A DNA stretch of 64,000 nucleotides from contig CM060848.1 of assembly GCA_030737835.1 (NCBI GenBank), positions 5,855,267 to 5,919,266 of the forward strand, given 5' to 3'. Source of the DNA: Acorus gramineus. Taxonomy: Eukaryota; Streptophyta; Magnoliopsida; Acorales; Acoraceae. This document shows positions 35,658 to 47,554 of the stretch, piece after piece. Made by a program: the position numbers and the translations under genes. The notes under the pieces are model-generated. The model was not told the origin of the DNA. It searched no databases and worked only from the letters and a program-made list of their open reading frames with translations. Position 1 is the stretch's first letter; the number at the start of each line of letters is the position of its first letter.

Positions 35658-36179
35658 TGTTGGGAAGGTTATCGCGGAAGCCACCAACAAACACGAGATC
35701 GAACACAAGAACGAAACATCACAACACACGAAGAACACAAGATATACGTGGTTCGGCCTAGGCCTACATCCACGGGGCAAAAAACAAAGAATCCACTTTG
35801 ATAGTTGAGATACATTAAGAGACTCACAAACTCTCTCATAGAGTTACCCTCTCTTAGAACCCTCTCAACCTTCCCTTAGGATCTCTACATTGTATACATT
35901 GCCTTGCCTTGCCATGAAACCCTAGAAGATATTTATAGAGATAAATAACTTCCTTCCCAAGTAATCTCTCAATTAACAAACAAATATTGTTCCCATTAAT
36001 TAGGAGATATTCACTCTCCTAATTAACAAACAAATATTGTTTCCTATTTTAGGAGATTCACTTTAAATATTAATTAAGATCAAATCTTAAATAATATTCA
36101 ACTCATTAGGTGTCCAACCTAATATGGTTTCATAATGGCCATCCGATGTGATACACCGGATCGAGACATAATCCCAACA
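35658..36179 (-). repeat. LTR (5' by orientation) of the small LTR element
   Basis: Starts TGTTGGG and ends CCCAACA. The primer-binding site lies immediately outside on the low-coordinate side (35645-35656). Confidence 0.93.
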
Positions 36180-36220
36180 ATATCCACTATTCAATCAAGC
36201 CACTAACAACAGTAACAACT

Positions 36221-37203
36221 GGGTGAATTGTCCAAATACCCCACAAGCCAACCATCAATTATTTATGTGACCCTAACTTTTAAAATATTTTTTTTGTACC
36301 CCTTCAAACCACATCCTTTTTTTTTTTCACCCCTCCCCTTCCCCATCACATTTCACTTCCAATATCACCCTCGTCCCTAAAAACCCACACCCAATATCAA
36401 AACCATTTCTTCTTCCCCAAATCATCCACCGCCACTCCCAAATCAACGGCTATCACCCCCCCTTTCACATCCCTGTCGTTGTCACCCCCTTCCACATCTC
36501 GGCCGTCGTCCCTGAAAGTTAAAAAATATAAATTACCATTTACATAATCACTGGTATTTATACTCATTAGTTTACTTTACATAACTTGTTTTTGCTACTT
36601 GAATCAGCTTCTGTTATCTCTCACATTACATGATTTTACTTTTCATTTATAAATACAGCTTAACTTAATTACTGCTACATTTCATTGCCAAAGATGACTT
36701 TATCATGCATTTTCATAGTAAAAACTGAAGTTATAGTGTATTTATGTTTATCAAGTTGTAATTATGTTATAGTTGTTACATTGAATATGTAATGTGAATA
36801 TTTATTGAATTGATAGGTTATGTTCTTTGTGGTATTTGTAATTAGATTGTTTCTTTTCTGTAAATGTTAGTTTAAATTATGTAAATGATGGTTTATATTC
36901 TGTAATGGGGGCTGTGACCACCGGGATGTGGAGGCGGGGCAGCGACGGCCAGAATGTGGAAGGGGAGTAGCGATGGTTGGGATGTGGAGGGGGAGGGGGG
37001 CAACAGCGGCTGATTTGGGGGTGGCAGCGACTGATTTGGGGAAGAAGCAGAAGAAATGATGATATTGAGTGTGGGTTTTAAGAGGAGTAAAACTGTGTTT
37101 ATAAAAAGTGCTATGGTCTACAGAGGTACAAAAAAAATATTTTAAAAGTTAGGGGCACATTAATAATTGACTGTTGAATCTGAGGGTATTTGGGCAATTC
37201 ATC
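36221..37203. mobile_element. Mutator-like element with long inverted arms, copy 1
   Basis: Left end GGTGAATTGTCCAAATACCC, right end GGGTATTTGGGCAATTCATC. Inverted similarity extends through 'ctaacttttaaaatattttttttgtacc' and further in through the 'accacc/gatgtgga/cagcgac' region, giving arms of about 300 bp. The GC-rich part near 36900-37040 consists of degenerate ~30-bp units. A second family member is at 61081-62118. I saw no convincing 9-bp target duplication, so the superfamily call is tentative. Confidence 0.7.
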
Positions 37204-39005
37204 AAAGAAGAATAAGGTGTGATCCCCCGACAACATCACCAAACACCTCGACACCCACCTTTCCATGTAAATAAAATTTAGAAGGAAAAATTACATAAAC
37301 CAACCCGGCTTTTCATCAGGTGGCTAGAAAAACACATGCTAGAGGGGACTACATATCAATTTAGAGGCCGGCCCCGTCCATCCACACAAACCTTGCGCCC
37401 GCCAAAGAGCAGCCCCAGTTCACCACTATCCGTCTAGTCTCCTTTCACACATTTTCAATGTAGTATCTTTGACCCCCCCTAAATATGGTGCGGTTCCTTT
37501 CTAATCAAGTGGCCCATATCGCCGCTGGGATCCCCACTATGAGTCGCTCCCTTCATTTGCTGGCATAGCTCCTCAAGATTGCGACCTCCAAGCCGACACC
37601 CACTCACCCCGCTCAGCGGCAACCGGATTGCAGCCGTCGCTGAGCATTGACAGAATAAATGATCAGCTATTTCTTCACGGTCTTTGGATAGGTCGCATAG
37701 GGGAGAAACTTTGGGTCTCCATTTTTTGCGATGAGCTTTGGTGAATCAGAAGTTACGGTTTTTCTGGCTCAAATGCTTTTTAGTATGTTGTTATTATGCA
37801 TAATAATATAATCACATGGTAATCATTCAACATTGCAAGAATATTTGGTAGCATTCGTCAGTGTACATCATATAGTGAGAATATAACTTCATTGTATCTT
37901 TAGGAGTATTTTTGCGTCTTAGTGCATTACACATACAGAAAAATAACGTCTTATATAAGGATGGTGACTCATCTCATTTTATGTGTACTGTACGTTATAT
38001 GTGTATGAGCGGAGTCTGGACTCTCAGTGTTAAACTTACAAAGGATCAGGATCTAATAATAACATGCCACTTAAGTAGGGCTTCTAGAGATGACTATCAT
38101 TCTTTGGTAGCTAGGACTCTTTTGATCCAAATTTGCTGTTGCTTCTTTATTTTGTAAAAAAATGTGCATTTGTAAAATTGCACCTTCATAGAAATACACT
38201 CTTGGATTACCAAAAAATAAAAAAAAGAATAAAAAAATCATGCCACTTAAGTGGCAAAAAAGACTATGATTTATTTAGGTAAAAAAAATCACGTGGCACA
38301 ACTAAACTCATTTTTACACCGCCTAATTAATGATCTTCATATATGGATCATTTGTCTCCGTACCATCCCAATATCCCATCACATGTGCATGCACGTTGAT
38401 GTGTAATTACATGAGTAGATATATATAGATAAACATTTGTTACATAATAAACAAAGAATAAGAAAAAAAGATCTTCTATCGTTCAATTCAATTAGCAAAC
38501 CAGCTAGCACTCCCCACCCCACATGACATGTTTTACAAAAAAGAAAGAAAAGAGAAAATACAAGACCACCCCACAAATAATTAAAGGCAGCCCATCCCAC
38601 ATGGAGGCCCCTAGTCAGGAACTTCAAAAAGGTGGCTAATACAGTAAACACACACCACCACATGCAGGATCCAAAGAAGACCCAAAGAAGAATAACAAGG
38701 AAGTCAAGGAAAATAAAAGTAGGGTTAGTTGGCAACGTCCACAAACAGGCTGCTAAGGAATAATTGAGAGGGACTTCCAACTGGGTCACATGGCAAGGAA
38801 TTCCCAGCACATGCAACCTGCCTGGCATCCCACATGCACACCCACCCACAATAAACACTTTTTACAACCCATCATGGCCTAATTCAATCATTTACACAAT
38901 CACAAAGCAAAAACCACAGCAGAAGTACAAACACGAAGAGTCATTTCAGTAGATTGTTATGTTAAAATCGAGGCTTTTTTTATGCTCTTTTTTTTTGGGT
39001 AAGAT
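37204..39005. other. Intergenic stretch and 3' flank of the glycosylase gene
   Basis: 37340-37680 is GC-balanced, resembles no family I know, and has no frame. 37690-38350 is AT-rich. 38380-39005 lies directly downstream of the glycosylase stop and probably contains its 3' untranslated region; a 159-codon minus frame there (38858-38379) has no known domain. Confidence 0.4.
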
Positions 39006-40265
39006 TTAAGATGATGCTGAGGAGGAGGAGCAATTGAGGTGACGGGGGCACGTGACGAGGTGGTCGTTGGTGAGTCCGGCAGCCTGCATGAAGGAGTGGA
39101 CGACGGTGGGGCCGACGTAACGGAAACCCCTCTTGACAAGTTCCTTGCTTATCGACTCGGATTTCGAGGTCTTGACCGGGATCTTCCTACATGACTTGTA
39201 CTGGGTGACGATCGGCTTATGGTTCACGAATCCCCACAGATATGCGTTTAGCGATTTGAATTCGCTCTGAACCTGGTTTTTAGAGTAATGTAAGATGATT
39301 AGGATTACAATTTTTTCGATGAACAATCCATTTGAATAACTAAAAATTGTAGAATCTTCCAATAATCCACAAGAGATTGACTCTTTGGTTATAGTCATGA
39401 GTTTATATGACGTACATGATTTGTGGGTGTTTCTGTGCATTCTATTTTTCCAACTCATAGTAATAAGTGGCGTTGTCGTGTTTGGGAGTTGAGTTTTATT
39501 AATTGGTGTATTTAAGGGGTTGTCTACATTTTTGAGGGCCAAAAGATGTTTATATCAAGAATAGAAATTCCCATTTGCAACTGTCTCCTTTTGCATGGAG
39601 GGGGTCACCATCTTTGCAGTTGTGATTCAGGAAAAGCTAAAGTGGGTGTGCTTAAAAAAGCACAAAGAACTGTCAATTCTATTAATGATCTGTACTCTTC
39701 GATTAAATCTGTTTGAACAACTTGTTTTATCATTTCTAATGAAAAAAACATATCTCCATTATAGTAGGGAGAGACTCACATCAAGAATTCTGTCAGCATT
39801 GTCGATGATTCCTCGAACCTTCCCCAAATCGATCCGGTATTGAGCGCTAACAGAGGCAATCTGTCTCTCGCTGAATCTGGAGACTATCTCTGGATCGAAT
39901 CCGGAGAATGCAATCCTACATAACACACCATAATTATATATTTGAACAACAAACATCTATAGACAAAAAAGGAAGGATTCACGCTGAATCTCATCAAGTC
40001 TTATCAGTTCTCAATATATTTATTATTTCACATATTTAACATGTGAAATTAGTGATAGAAATTAATCCTGATTGGATCTAATCAGAGAGAGATTTATCTT
40101 GGAATGCTCACCTGAAGTCATTGCGTTTCTTCAAGACGGTCGCCCAATCTGATCCAACCTGTGCTCCTGTCAGCACCAGCAACTCAAAGAGCATCCTGTG
40201 ATACAAACATACAACTTCCATGATCATCACAATCTTGAAAATGTAAAGAGAAAATCTAAAGAACA

Positions 40266-40304
<39 letters not shown>

Positions 40305-41013
40305 GTATCACTTACTTGTCATCATGGACAGGGACTCCCCACTCTTCATCATGGTAGGCCACATATATGGGATCTTCACAAAAACAACAACAACATCACC
40401 CAACAATCCAAGCAAAAAAAAAAACATGCACACCCAATGAAACTGTTTATTGAAGAGATTTACCTGAATTGGAAGTGATGAAACTGCACCTCTTCTCTAA
40501 ATGAGTGTTGACAGCCTCCAAAGGAAACTGATCAATCACTATTGGAGCAACCTTCGCCTTGGTTCGCCCGTAATGCGCGATCCTCATCTTGCGACGCGCC
40601 TGTGTCAGCGTCGCCTCCTCCCTCCTGGCCGCCGCAATGCTCCCTGGGACCTTAAGATCGACGGACGAAGACGAAGACGAAGAAGAATTCATCGAAGACT
40701 CGAGAGATATCACGCCACTAATACTCGAACCATTCGAATTCTTTCGAACTATCGATCTTGTTGGCGTCGCCAACTTTGGGGATGACAATGGCTTCTCATC
40801 GGTTCCCTTCGCAGATTTGCGGAAACTCTTGGGTGAAATTGGGGGCGAGAACCTCGTCGAGGCGGTTATGGTTTTGGGGACCGGTTTCTTAAGCGTTACG
40901 AGGTCTTTGGAGGTCGGAGGGACAACGACACGGTTGCAGGTGGGCTGTAAGACATGGCGTCCATCGACGGTGGCGAAGTGGCCCTGGCGAGACTTGACCA
41001 TGGAATTGCACAT
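39006..41013 (-). CDS. DNA-3-methyladenine glycosylase I (TAG family), 5 exons, 364 aa
   Basis: Coding exons in transcript order: 41013-40464, 40373-40316, 40195-40112, 39915-39780, 39272-39006, all with GT..AG junctions and one continuous frame. Residues 1-175 form a basic, serine-rich plant-specific N-terminal extension of the kind expected for nuclear or organelle entry. The catalytic domain has the four zinc ligands of the family: Cys176 ('RCSFIT'), His191 ('AYHDEEWG'), His347 and Cys351 ('NDHLVTC'). It also has 'MLFELLVLTGAQVGSDWATVLKKR', the FSGFDP segment, and a helix-turn-helix-like part ending in 'GPTVVHSFMQAAGL'. Members remove 3-methyladenine from alkylated DNA as the first step of base excision repair. 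The Glu of the E. coli active-site loop is replaced by Thr. A second in-frame ATG four codons downstream (Met5) could also serve as start. Confidence 0.94.
40268..40302. repeat. (AG)n microsatellite in the second glycosylase intron
   Basis: About 17 AG units between exons 2 and 3. It is CT-rich on the coding strand and lies near the splice donor of exon 2. Confidence 0.9.
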
Positions 41014-41149
41014 TCTCTCTAGTAGTGTTTGTTGTTGTATAAGTATTGTGTTTTGATCTACTTTTGAAGAGGTTGATCAAGAGCAAAGAAGGGGAACAAT
41101 GCAAAGAGAGGACTAGAAGGTTGGGAAGGATTGAAGAGGGGGGTTGTGG

Positions 41150-41157
41150 TATTTAAA
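41150..41157 (-). promoter_or_regulatory. Possible TATA box of the glycosylase gene
   Basis: TTTAAATA on the minus strand, about 140 bases upstream of the start codon, with a CT-rich (GA)n tract (41169-41187) just upstream. The position suits a plant core promoter; not proven. Confidence 0.4.
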
Positions 41158-41615
41158 GTGGTGTGTGTGAGAGAGAGAGAGAGAGATGGTGGGGACAGTT
41201 GATGGAGATGGAGGTGGAGGGGAGGGTGTAACATGGGAGGGTTGGGATCTGCCATACAGAGATGGCTTTTGGACGCGGAAATCGCTTTTGTTGGATTAAA
41301 ATACTGAGTTTAGGAAAGAGACAGAGAGAGAGTCTGACAATGATAGAATTATGAGATGGAGTTAAAATAAAAAAAACCCCTGTTATTAATTTACTATATG
41401 TTATGTTAGGTTGAAATCAGTGATTGATGATTGGGCGCTTAATTTAGGAGACTGGATTTTTCTTGTCCATTTTTAAAGTTTTAGTTGTCTAACTTTTGTG
41501 TTATGTGGATGACATTAATGTAGTAATGTATCAGTGTTGTATATGTACTGTATTTTAGATTAGATAGTGTAATCTAAAAAAGTTAAAAAAATAATCCCTC
41601 CTCCCCTTTCCATTA

Positions 41616-42799
41616 GAGCCTGTCTATCACCACCAACCCAAATGCTCTCTCCTCCAACCCAATAAAAATTTAAAACATCTTATATTAGGCACTCATCCCA
41701 CCAATTTCAGTTGAAACAAATCCAGTCATACTGGAGTGTCTAATATGACACAAGGTGTGTCACACAAAATTTTTCAATTGCAATATTTTAAAAGTGACGC
41801 GACACACCTTGGGTCAAAGTAAGTTGTGCAGTTCGACACACTCTGAGTCAAATCATAGTGTCTACTATAACATAAGGTATGTCGCCCAACACTATACAAT
41901 TGACAATAATTTAATTTTTTTATCTATCATAAATACATAAAAAATAAATATCATAAATAAACAAAATTCATGTACATAGTAACATAAGTTAATTCACGTA
42001 CATATCATGCACATTTACAAATCTAATAATTCTTTTGTTGTAAATGAAAACATAATATTGACATAACAGTCTTCCTTGTTCAACATTCACACATCCAAAT
42101 TCAACCAACCAACACATCCACATTATATTTTGGCTTTTGAACAATGTATTGAGTAAAAATGTATTAATGTGGATGTGTTAATTAATTGAATTTGGATGTA
42201 TACATGTTCAACAGGGAAAACTATTATGTTAATAGTAGGTTTTTATTTGTGAAAAAAATAATGTATTGAATTTGTGAATGTGCAGGTTGGATATATGAAT
42301 GTTGAATTGACTTATATGACCATGTATACGAATGTTGTTTATTTATGGTATTTTATTTATTGTGTATTTATGATATTTATAATGGATAAAAAAATTAATT
42401 TATTGTCAATTGGATAGTATTGGGCGACACACATTGAGTCATAGTAGACATTCCAGTTTGACTCAGAATATGTCAAATCAAATAACTTATGGTGACTCAA
42501 TGTGTGTCACATCACTTCTAAAATATCGTAATTGAAAAATTCATAGGTGACACACATTAAGTCATAGTAAACATCCTAGTCAAATCGAACAACTTATGAT
42601 GATCCAATGTGTGTCACGCCACTTTTAAAATATTGTAGTTGAAAATTCTCAGTGACACACCTTGGGTCACATTAAACATCTCAGTATGACAAAATTTATG
42701 TCAAGTGAGGTTGGTGTGATGAGTGTCTAAAATAAAATGTTTTAATTTTTTATCAGGTTGGAGGGGAGAGTAATTGATTTGGTGGGATTAGACCAGCTC
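41616..42799. mobile_element. Foldback Mutator-like element, 1,184 bp
   Basis: An exact 9-bp duplication, tttccatta, flanks the element (41607-41615, 42800-42808). The two halves are inverted copies of each other almost to the centre near 42150: GAGCCTGTCTA..GACCAGCTC at the ends, then paired 'ctctc..ctccaacc', 'aaaacatctta', 'ggtgtgtcac', 'ttgacaataa' and 'cacatccacatta'. The right arm contains an additional copy of a ~130-bp subunit (about 42470-42690) carrying the 'gtgtgtcac' motif. There is no coding sequence. It can form a giant hairpin. Confidence 0.9.
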
Positions 42800-42808
42800 T
42801 TTCCATTA

Positions 42809-43796
42809 AGGTAAGCAATTTTTGTTGAACAATGTAAGTCTCATCACATGTGTGGGTGGGACTATTTTTTTCTCTCAATTGTACTTCACATTCTATTTTT
42901 CAACCCGGCATGTACATAAATACATTTTTATGCATGGTAGGGGCATCTATCAAAATATTTTTGGATGAGCATCAAATTGATCATGGTTTTCATACAATGT
43001 ACGTGATCATTTTTACTATGTTAAACCATTTAAGGTTGTTAAAATTTGGGTTGTTGAAACTGTACCTAAAAGAGTAAATTTATATAGATGTTAAAATGTC
43101 AGTTATGTGTCAATAAACATGATGGTTTGGTTATAAATGTTAAAATGTCAGTTATGTGTCAATAAACATATGGTTTTGTTTTCTCTCAAATTTAAATGTG
43201 AATTCACACATCAAATAATTATTTTTAAAATTTAATCTCTTGCAAAAGTTGCAATAATAATTTAAAAAAAAAATTAAATCATGTGCAGTTTACAACAGTA
43301 ATTATAGGAATGACTAAGGGTCAGTTTAACATTCATTCTCATTCTGGAATACCCAAGAAAACTCTATTTGGAATCCTCCATTCATGTGTTTATTCTTGGA
43401 TATTCCGTGCAAAATTTCTCTTTCTATGAAATCTAAGAGAACTGGATTCTTGAAAAAGAAAAATTTTTCTTCTGAATAAGAGTTACCAAATTATCCCTAA
43501 GTATATAAAAGTTTGGGTAAGGTTACTGTTGGTGTTTGATGAAGAAGTATGGGATAATTGGAGATGGAGTGGTAGAAAAGGAAAGGTGAAGTGAAAAAGC
43601 AACCAATTATTGGAGACTTCCTTTCTAGCTGGCCAGAGAATCCCAATCCCTATCTATGGAAGCTCCCTTGTCATGTGCTTATATGCTTTGCCTCAACTTG
43701 CCGATAAACATGGAAGACCCCCAACTATGTGTATATATAGCTTTAATTTTGTTTAAGTACCAACGTGGGGTTGAGTATTTGGTGTACAAGGAAAAT
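42809..43796. other. Intergenic stretch, no gene seen
   Basis: AT-rich. It contains a 45-bp direct repeat: 'gttaaaatgtcagttatgtg' followed by 'tcaataaacat' at 43091 and again at 43138. No coding frame of note. Confidence 0.45.
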
Positions 43797-44370
43797 GTTA
43801 GAATAGAGAGAGACTATGAATAATAAGACATAATTCTATTAGAGATTCTATTAGAGTGTGATCAAAACCTTTATATAATAATAGTATAGGATAGTGTTAC
43901 ATGTGTAACACAATAATACAATACATGTATAATTTAACACCCCGCTTAAACTCAAAGTGGATCAAACAGCGTGAGTTTATGAATAAGAGACTAGAATCGA
44001 GGAACTGGTTTGGATTTCGTAAAAATATCAGCAAGCTACTCAGCAGAGAAAATGTCCAGAAGCGTAAGTGTCTGAGCAAGAAAGTGCTGACGGATGAACT
44101 GATAGTCAATCTCAATATATTTGGTTTTCTTATGCAAAATCCGATTGTCAGTAATCTGAATAGCACTCTGATTATCACAATTTAGTAGAGTAGAACCAGA
44201 AATATCAACTTTAAGATCGGCCAAGAGACATCTTAGATGAACAATCTCTTCGGTCGTGATGACCATGGCCTCAATACTCGGCTTCTATGCTAGAAAGAAA
44301 AATTACATCTTGTTTTTTTGTTGCCCCAGGAAATGAGGGAGTCCCCAATCTTGTTTACACCACCGCGTAC
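43797..44370 (-). mobile_element. Truncated 3' end of a copia element with its LTR
   Basis: On the minus strand a degenerate RNase H C-terminal region (44330-44036: 'EEIVHLRCLLADLKV', 'LLNCDNQSAIQI', 'KKTKYIEIDYQFIRQH') is followed by a polypurine tract (43957-43940, complement of 'ccccgcttaaactcaaag') and a short 143-bp LTR (43939-43797) with TGTTAAATTA..CTAACA ends. Everything 5' of the RNase H is missing. It is a different family from the element at 22317. Confidence 0.85.
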
Positions 44371-44689
44371 CATGCGCAATACTTGTATGTTTTGATTTTT
44401 TTATAAATAATAAATCACATATAATGAAATATATATTTTTTACAAAAAAAACTTTATTATATTTTTATAACGAATCACATACATCTATTCGTTGGAGAAT
44501 GTAAAAAGTTGACATTAATACCCCATTGGACAGCTAATGATGTATATGAGATAATATGCGGGACTGTATTGCAGACTATGTGCAACATTTATCTGATTAT
44601 AAATATGTGATACTTCCCCATTCATGTTCACATAAAAAGAAAATTTTAAGTTAATACAAAAGATCTGTAGATAAATATCCACAGGATAA

Positions 44690-44782
44690 AAAGGGATATG
44701 GGGTCCCTCCTAGGTGGGGGCTGTATTGAAGCCATACACAAATGTCATGCGTGCTATGGGAAATTAACCATTACACCACAAC
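44690..44782 (-). mobile_element. tRNA-derived SINE-like fragment
   Basis: On the minus strand an A box matching the consensus (TGGTGTAATGG, 44778-44768) is followed 34 bases later by a degenerate B box (GGCTTCAATAC, 44733-44723), then a 'ccccacctaggagggacccc' stretch common after the tRNA part of such elements. No acceptor-stem pairing, so not a tRNA gene. Confidence 0.5.
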
Positions 44783-47489
44783 ATAAATGGCTCACTTTTT
44801 AATTTTTATAAAGGAATGGTAGTATGGTACTCTCTATAGTTTTTATAAAGGAAGGGTAAAAATGGAGTATCAAATATCAGTTTGAGTTTGTATTTCCCTT
44901 TGGGCCTTCTTATCTGAATGAGATGATGCCTATCTTTTTCTTTTAAAAAGGAAATCACAGTGTCAGAGATAGAAATGTTCATCATTGTGTTGACACAATG
45001 ACTCCTATTAGAGCTAGATCTTAGGCGCTATAGAATAATAACAAAAACAAGTCCAAGCAAAAACACATTATGTGGTTCAGCAAAATTGTTCAGGAGAAGA
45101 TATCGATTTGATCACCATCAAACTGTAATCATCAATTTTTCGATATCTCGCCTCAACACCATCTATTTCTCTCAAAACAACCCTATATATAATACATCTT
45201 TTTTAAAATAATAATCTTTCTTAACATTAACAATAATAATATTAAAAAAGAAATACAAGAAATTAAAATACCATTAGAAAAAATTCAAGCCCTCAAAAAT
45301 TAATATACCTATTTGTGTTAGAATGTAAAGCATCTCACTTGTGAATTGAGCCGCGCATGGAGAATAACGAAGATAAGGTCTTTCAAGAGAAACATAAAAG
45401 TAAAAAATTATTTGAAAACAATATGATGTAGCACATGTGAGCTAGGGGCACTCAATCAATTCTTTCTAGTCTTTCTAGGAATGGAATATATGTTCATAGG
45501 ATCAGAAGGATTTGGATTTGATGGCTAGATATACGAGTTTGATTATTTTATTTGACTAAGTTTATAGACACATTTTGTTAGTGAGTAAATAAGATTTTTT
45601 TTTTTGGGTGGGTAAAGGTTTTCTATTGTTTAAGAGGGGAATATACTAAAGGAGAAGAAAGCCTTACATTCAAAATTGTTCTAGCTTGCTTGTAATACCA
45701 ATTTTTTTGGTTTTCCATGTATAGGTTTTGCTGGAAATAACATGAAGAAAAATGGAGGTTTTAAGAACACACTTGTTTTTCTAGCTTTTTTTTGGTTTTC
45801 CATGTATTGGTTTTGCTGCAAATAACATGAAAAAAAAGTTTTTGGTTTTGTTGGACCATCAGGTCACTTTGTAGTGATAAAAGAGGATCCAGACTTTTAT
45901 TCTACAATTTTTTTACTATTTTGATTTTTTTAAAGCATATATTTATATAATGAAATGAAGTATATACCAAATTGAATAAGTATATAGTTTTTTTTTTTTT
46001 AAAAAAAAATGGAAATAGAATTAATTTTTCATACCTTTGAATTTTGATGTACTCTCCCCCATGATTTTTAAATATATATTTACACATTTGTAAATAATAT
46101 TTTTGGTGTATCAATTTTATATAATAACCATGTGTGCATGGAATTGATAGATTATTATATTCATTGGAATATATTCTTTTTCTTTTATAAAAGTATCTAT
46201 CTCATTCGATGATGTATATGATTTTTCAAAAATAAAAATATGTGTGGTCTGCGTTTTGAACTGTAATTTAAATGAACTGAGTGTGACATTTTTTTATAAA
46301 AAATATATCACCGGAAAAAAAAAAGAAGTAAAAACGAAGCTCTCTTCTTATTTGAACATTACATACACTTGGCCTTCTTTGTATAATGTAAATATAGGGT
46401 CAAATTTTGATGATACAGACTTCTATAACCCTCTACATATTAATTTTCAAGTATCTTACGAGTTTCCATACCATAATTTATTCATTTTAATTATATATAT
46501 AACAACTTATAAATCATTAAACATTCCATTGTACATAATTGATGAAGCATCAACCAAAAGAGATCGAGGTGGAGGATTTCTATTTTACATAAAGTAGTTG
46601 ACATGGATATGTATTTTTATTTCATGATTGTGTAATCATTATTCATGTGAGGGTACAAAATACAAATTTATTTAGGAGTTGTTCTTAATTAATAGAGATA
46701 TTTTTAGTGATTATTTGATAAATGATATGGAATGAAGAAAACTCCTAGATTTGATGGTGAATTAACTAGAGATAATTAAGAGTCACACATAGGAGATCAA
46801 TTATAGCCTAACATAAAGATATAAATAAATAACCCAAACCTGATAGAGATCGATTGACAATTTGGATAATGGGTTGTTCTGTTTTTAAAGTAAATTTTGA
46901 TATTTAAATAAAAGCAAATATTTTTGAAGAAAAGAAAAAATGTGTGCACACATGCATAAAATATAAGAGAATTGACAATCTTATATGCAGTCTCATTTAT
47001 GATCCTAACATCCTTGAAACATGTACTTTTATAAAACCATAATATGCATATTCTAAAGGTATTGTATATGCTCATTTAAGAGAAAAATATATATATATAT
47101 ATATATGTTTGCGTTTATCTTATTAGCAGAATGGGACTCACAACATGTAACAACTACATGTAACATCATAGTTGTATTGGATAGCTTCTCTTTAGACATA
47201 TAGACATATATAACAGCATTAATAGGGTGTACCATATCTCTAACCACTACAAAGACCTGATATTCTATTAGCCTCCAACAAGCCAAAAAAACAAAAACCA
47301 ATTCCTCCATTTCACCCTATAATTAATTCCATTAGAGAGTGCCTCTACAAAGTACTCACCAAGCCTTTTAGGTGATCACCCAACCCAACCAAGATCTTCC
47401 TCTAAAAAATGTGGGTCTATGAGGAGAATTTGAGCACTGGCAAACACACCATGCCATTTGATAATTAAAGAGTTGTCTAGAAGTAGGTT
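44783..47489. other. Long AT-rich intergenic stretch
   Basis: 44990-45200 ends in 'acattatgtggttcagcaaa', similar in style to the 'atatacgtggttcggc' stretch in the LTRs at 31138, perhaps an LTR remnant. 45890-46300 and 46900-47110 are AT-rich with 'agtatatacc'-type motifs of the dispersed repeat family. A (TA)n tract lies at 47088-47106. The open frame at 46244-46597 has no recognisable domain. No gene is supported. Confidence 0.4.
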
Positions 47490-47554
47490 GTGGGTTTATT
47501 TCAACTGCATAGCACATGTTTTTGTGTGTTTTTTTTAATACACAGTGAATACGT

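Larger units (their letters stand above)
31138..36179 (-). mobile_element. Small non-autonomous copia-type LTR element split by a solo LTR
   Basis: The LTRs are 31138-31660 and 35658-36179 (523 and 522 bp, nearly identical). An exact 5-bp duplication, atatc, flanks the element (31133-31137 and 36180-36184). On the minus strand the right LTR is followed after one base by TGGTATCAGAGC (35656-35645), the classical initiator tRNA-Met primer site, and the left LTR is preceded by the purine tract AAGGTGGAGATT (31672-31661). Without the solo LTR inside, the internal region is only about 0.9 kb, so the element is too small to encode pol. A 110-codon minus frame (35599-35267) starts near the primer site and may be a gag remnant, but I do not recognise it. 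Confidence 0.93.

Noticed and set aside
38379-38858. 159-codon minus-strand frame downstream of the glycosylase
   Set aside because: Low-complexity hydrophobic/Cys-rich translation, no domain, and located where the 3' untranslated region of the glycosylase is expected.
46244-46597. 117-codon plus-strand frame
   Set aside because: AT-rich region with Tyr/Ile/Asn-biased translation and no motif. Chance frame.
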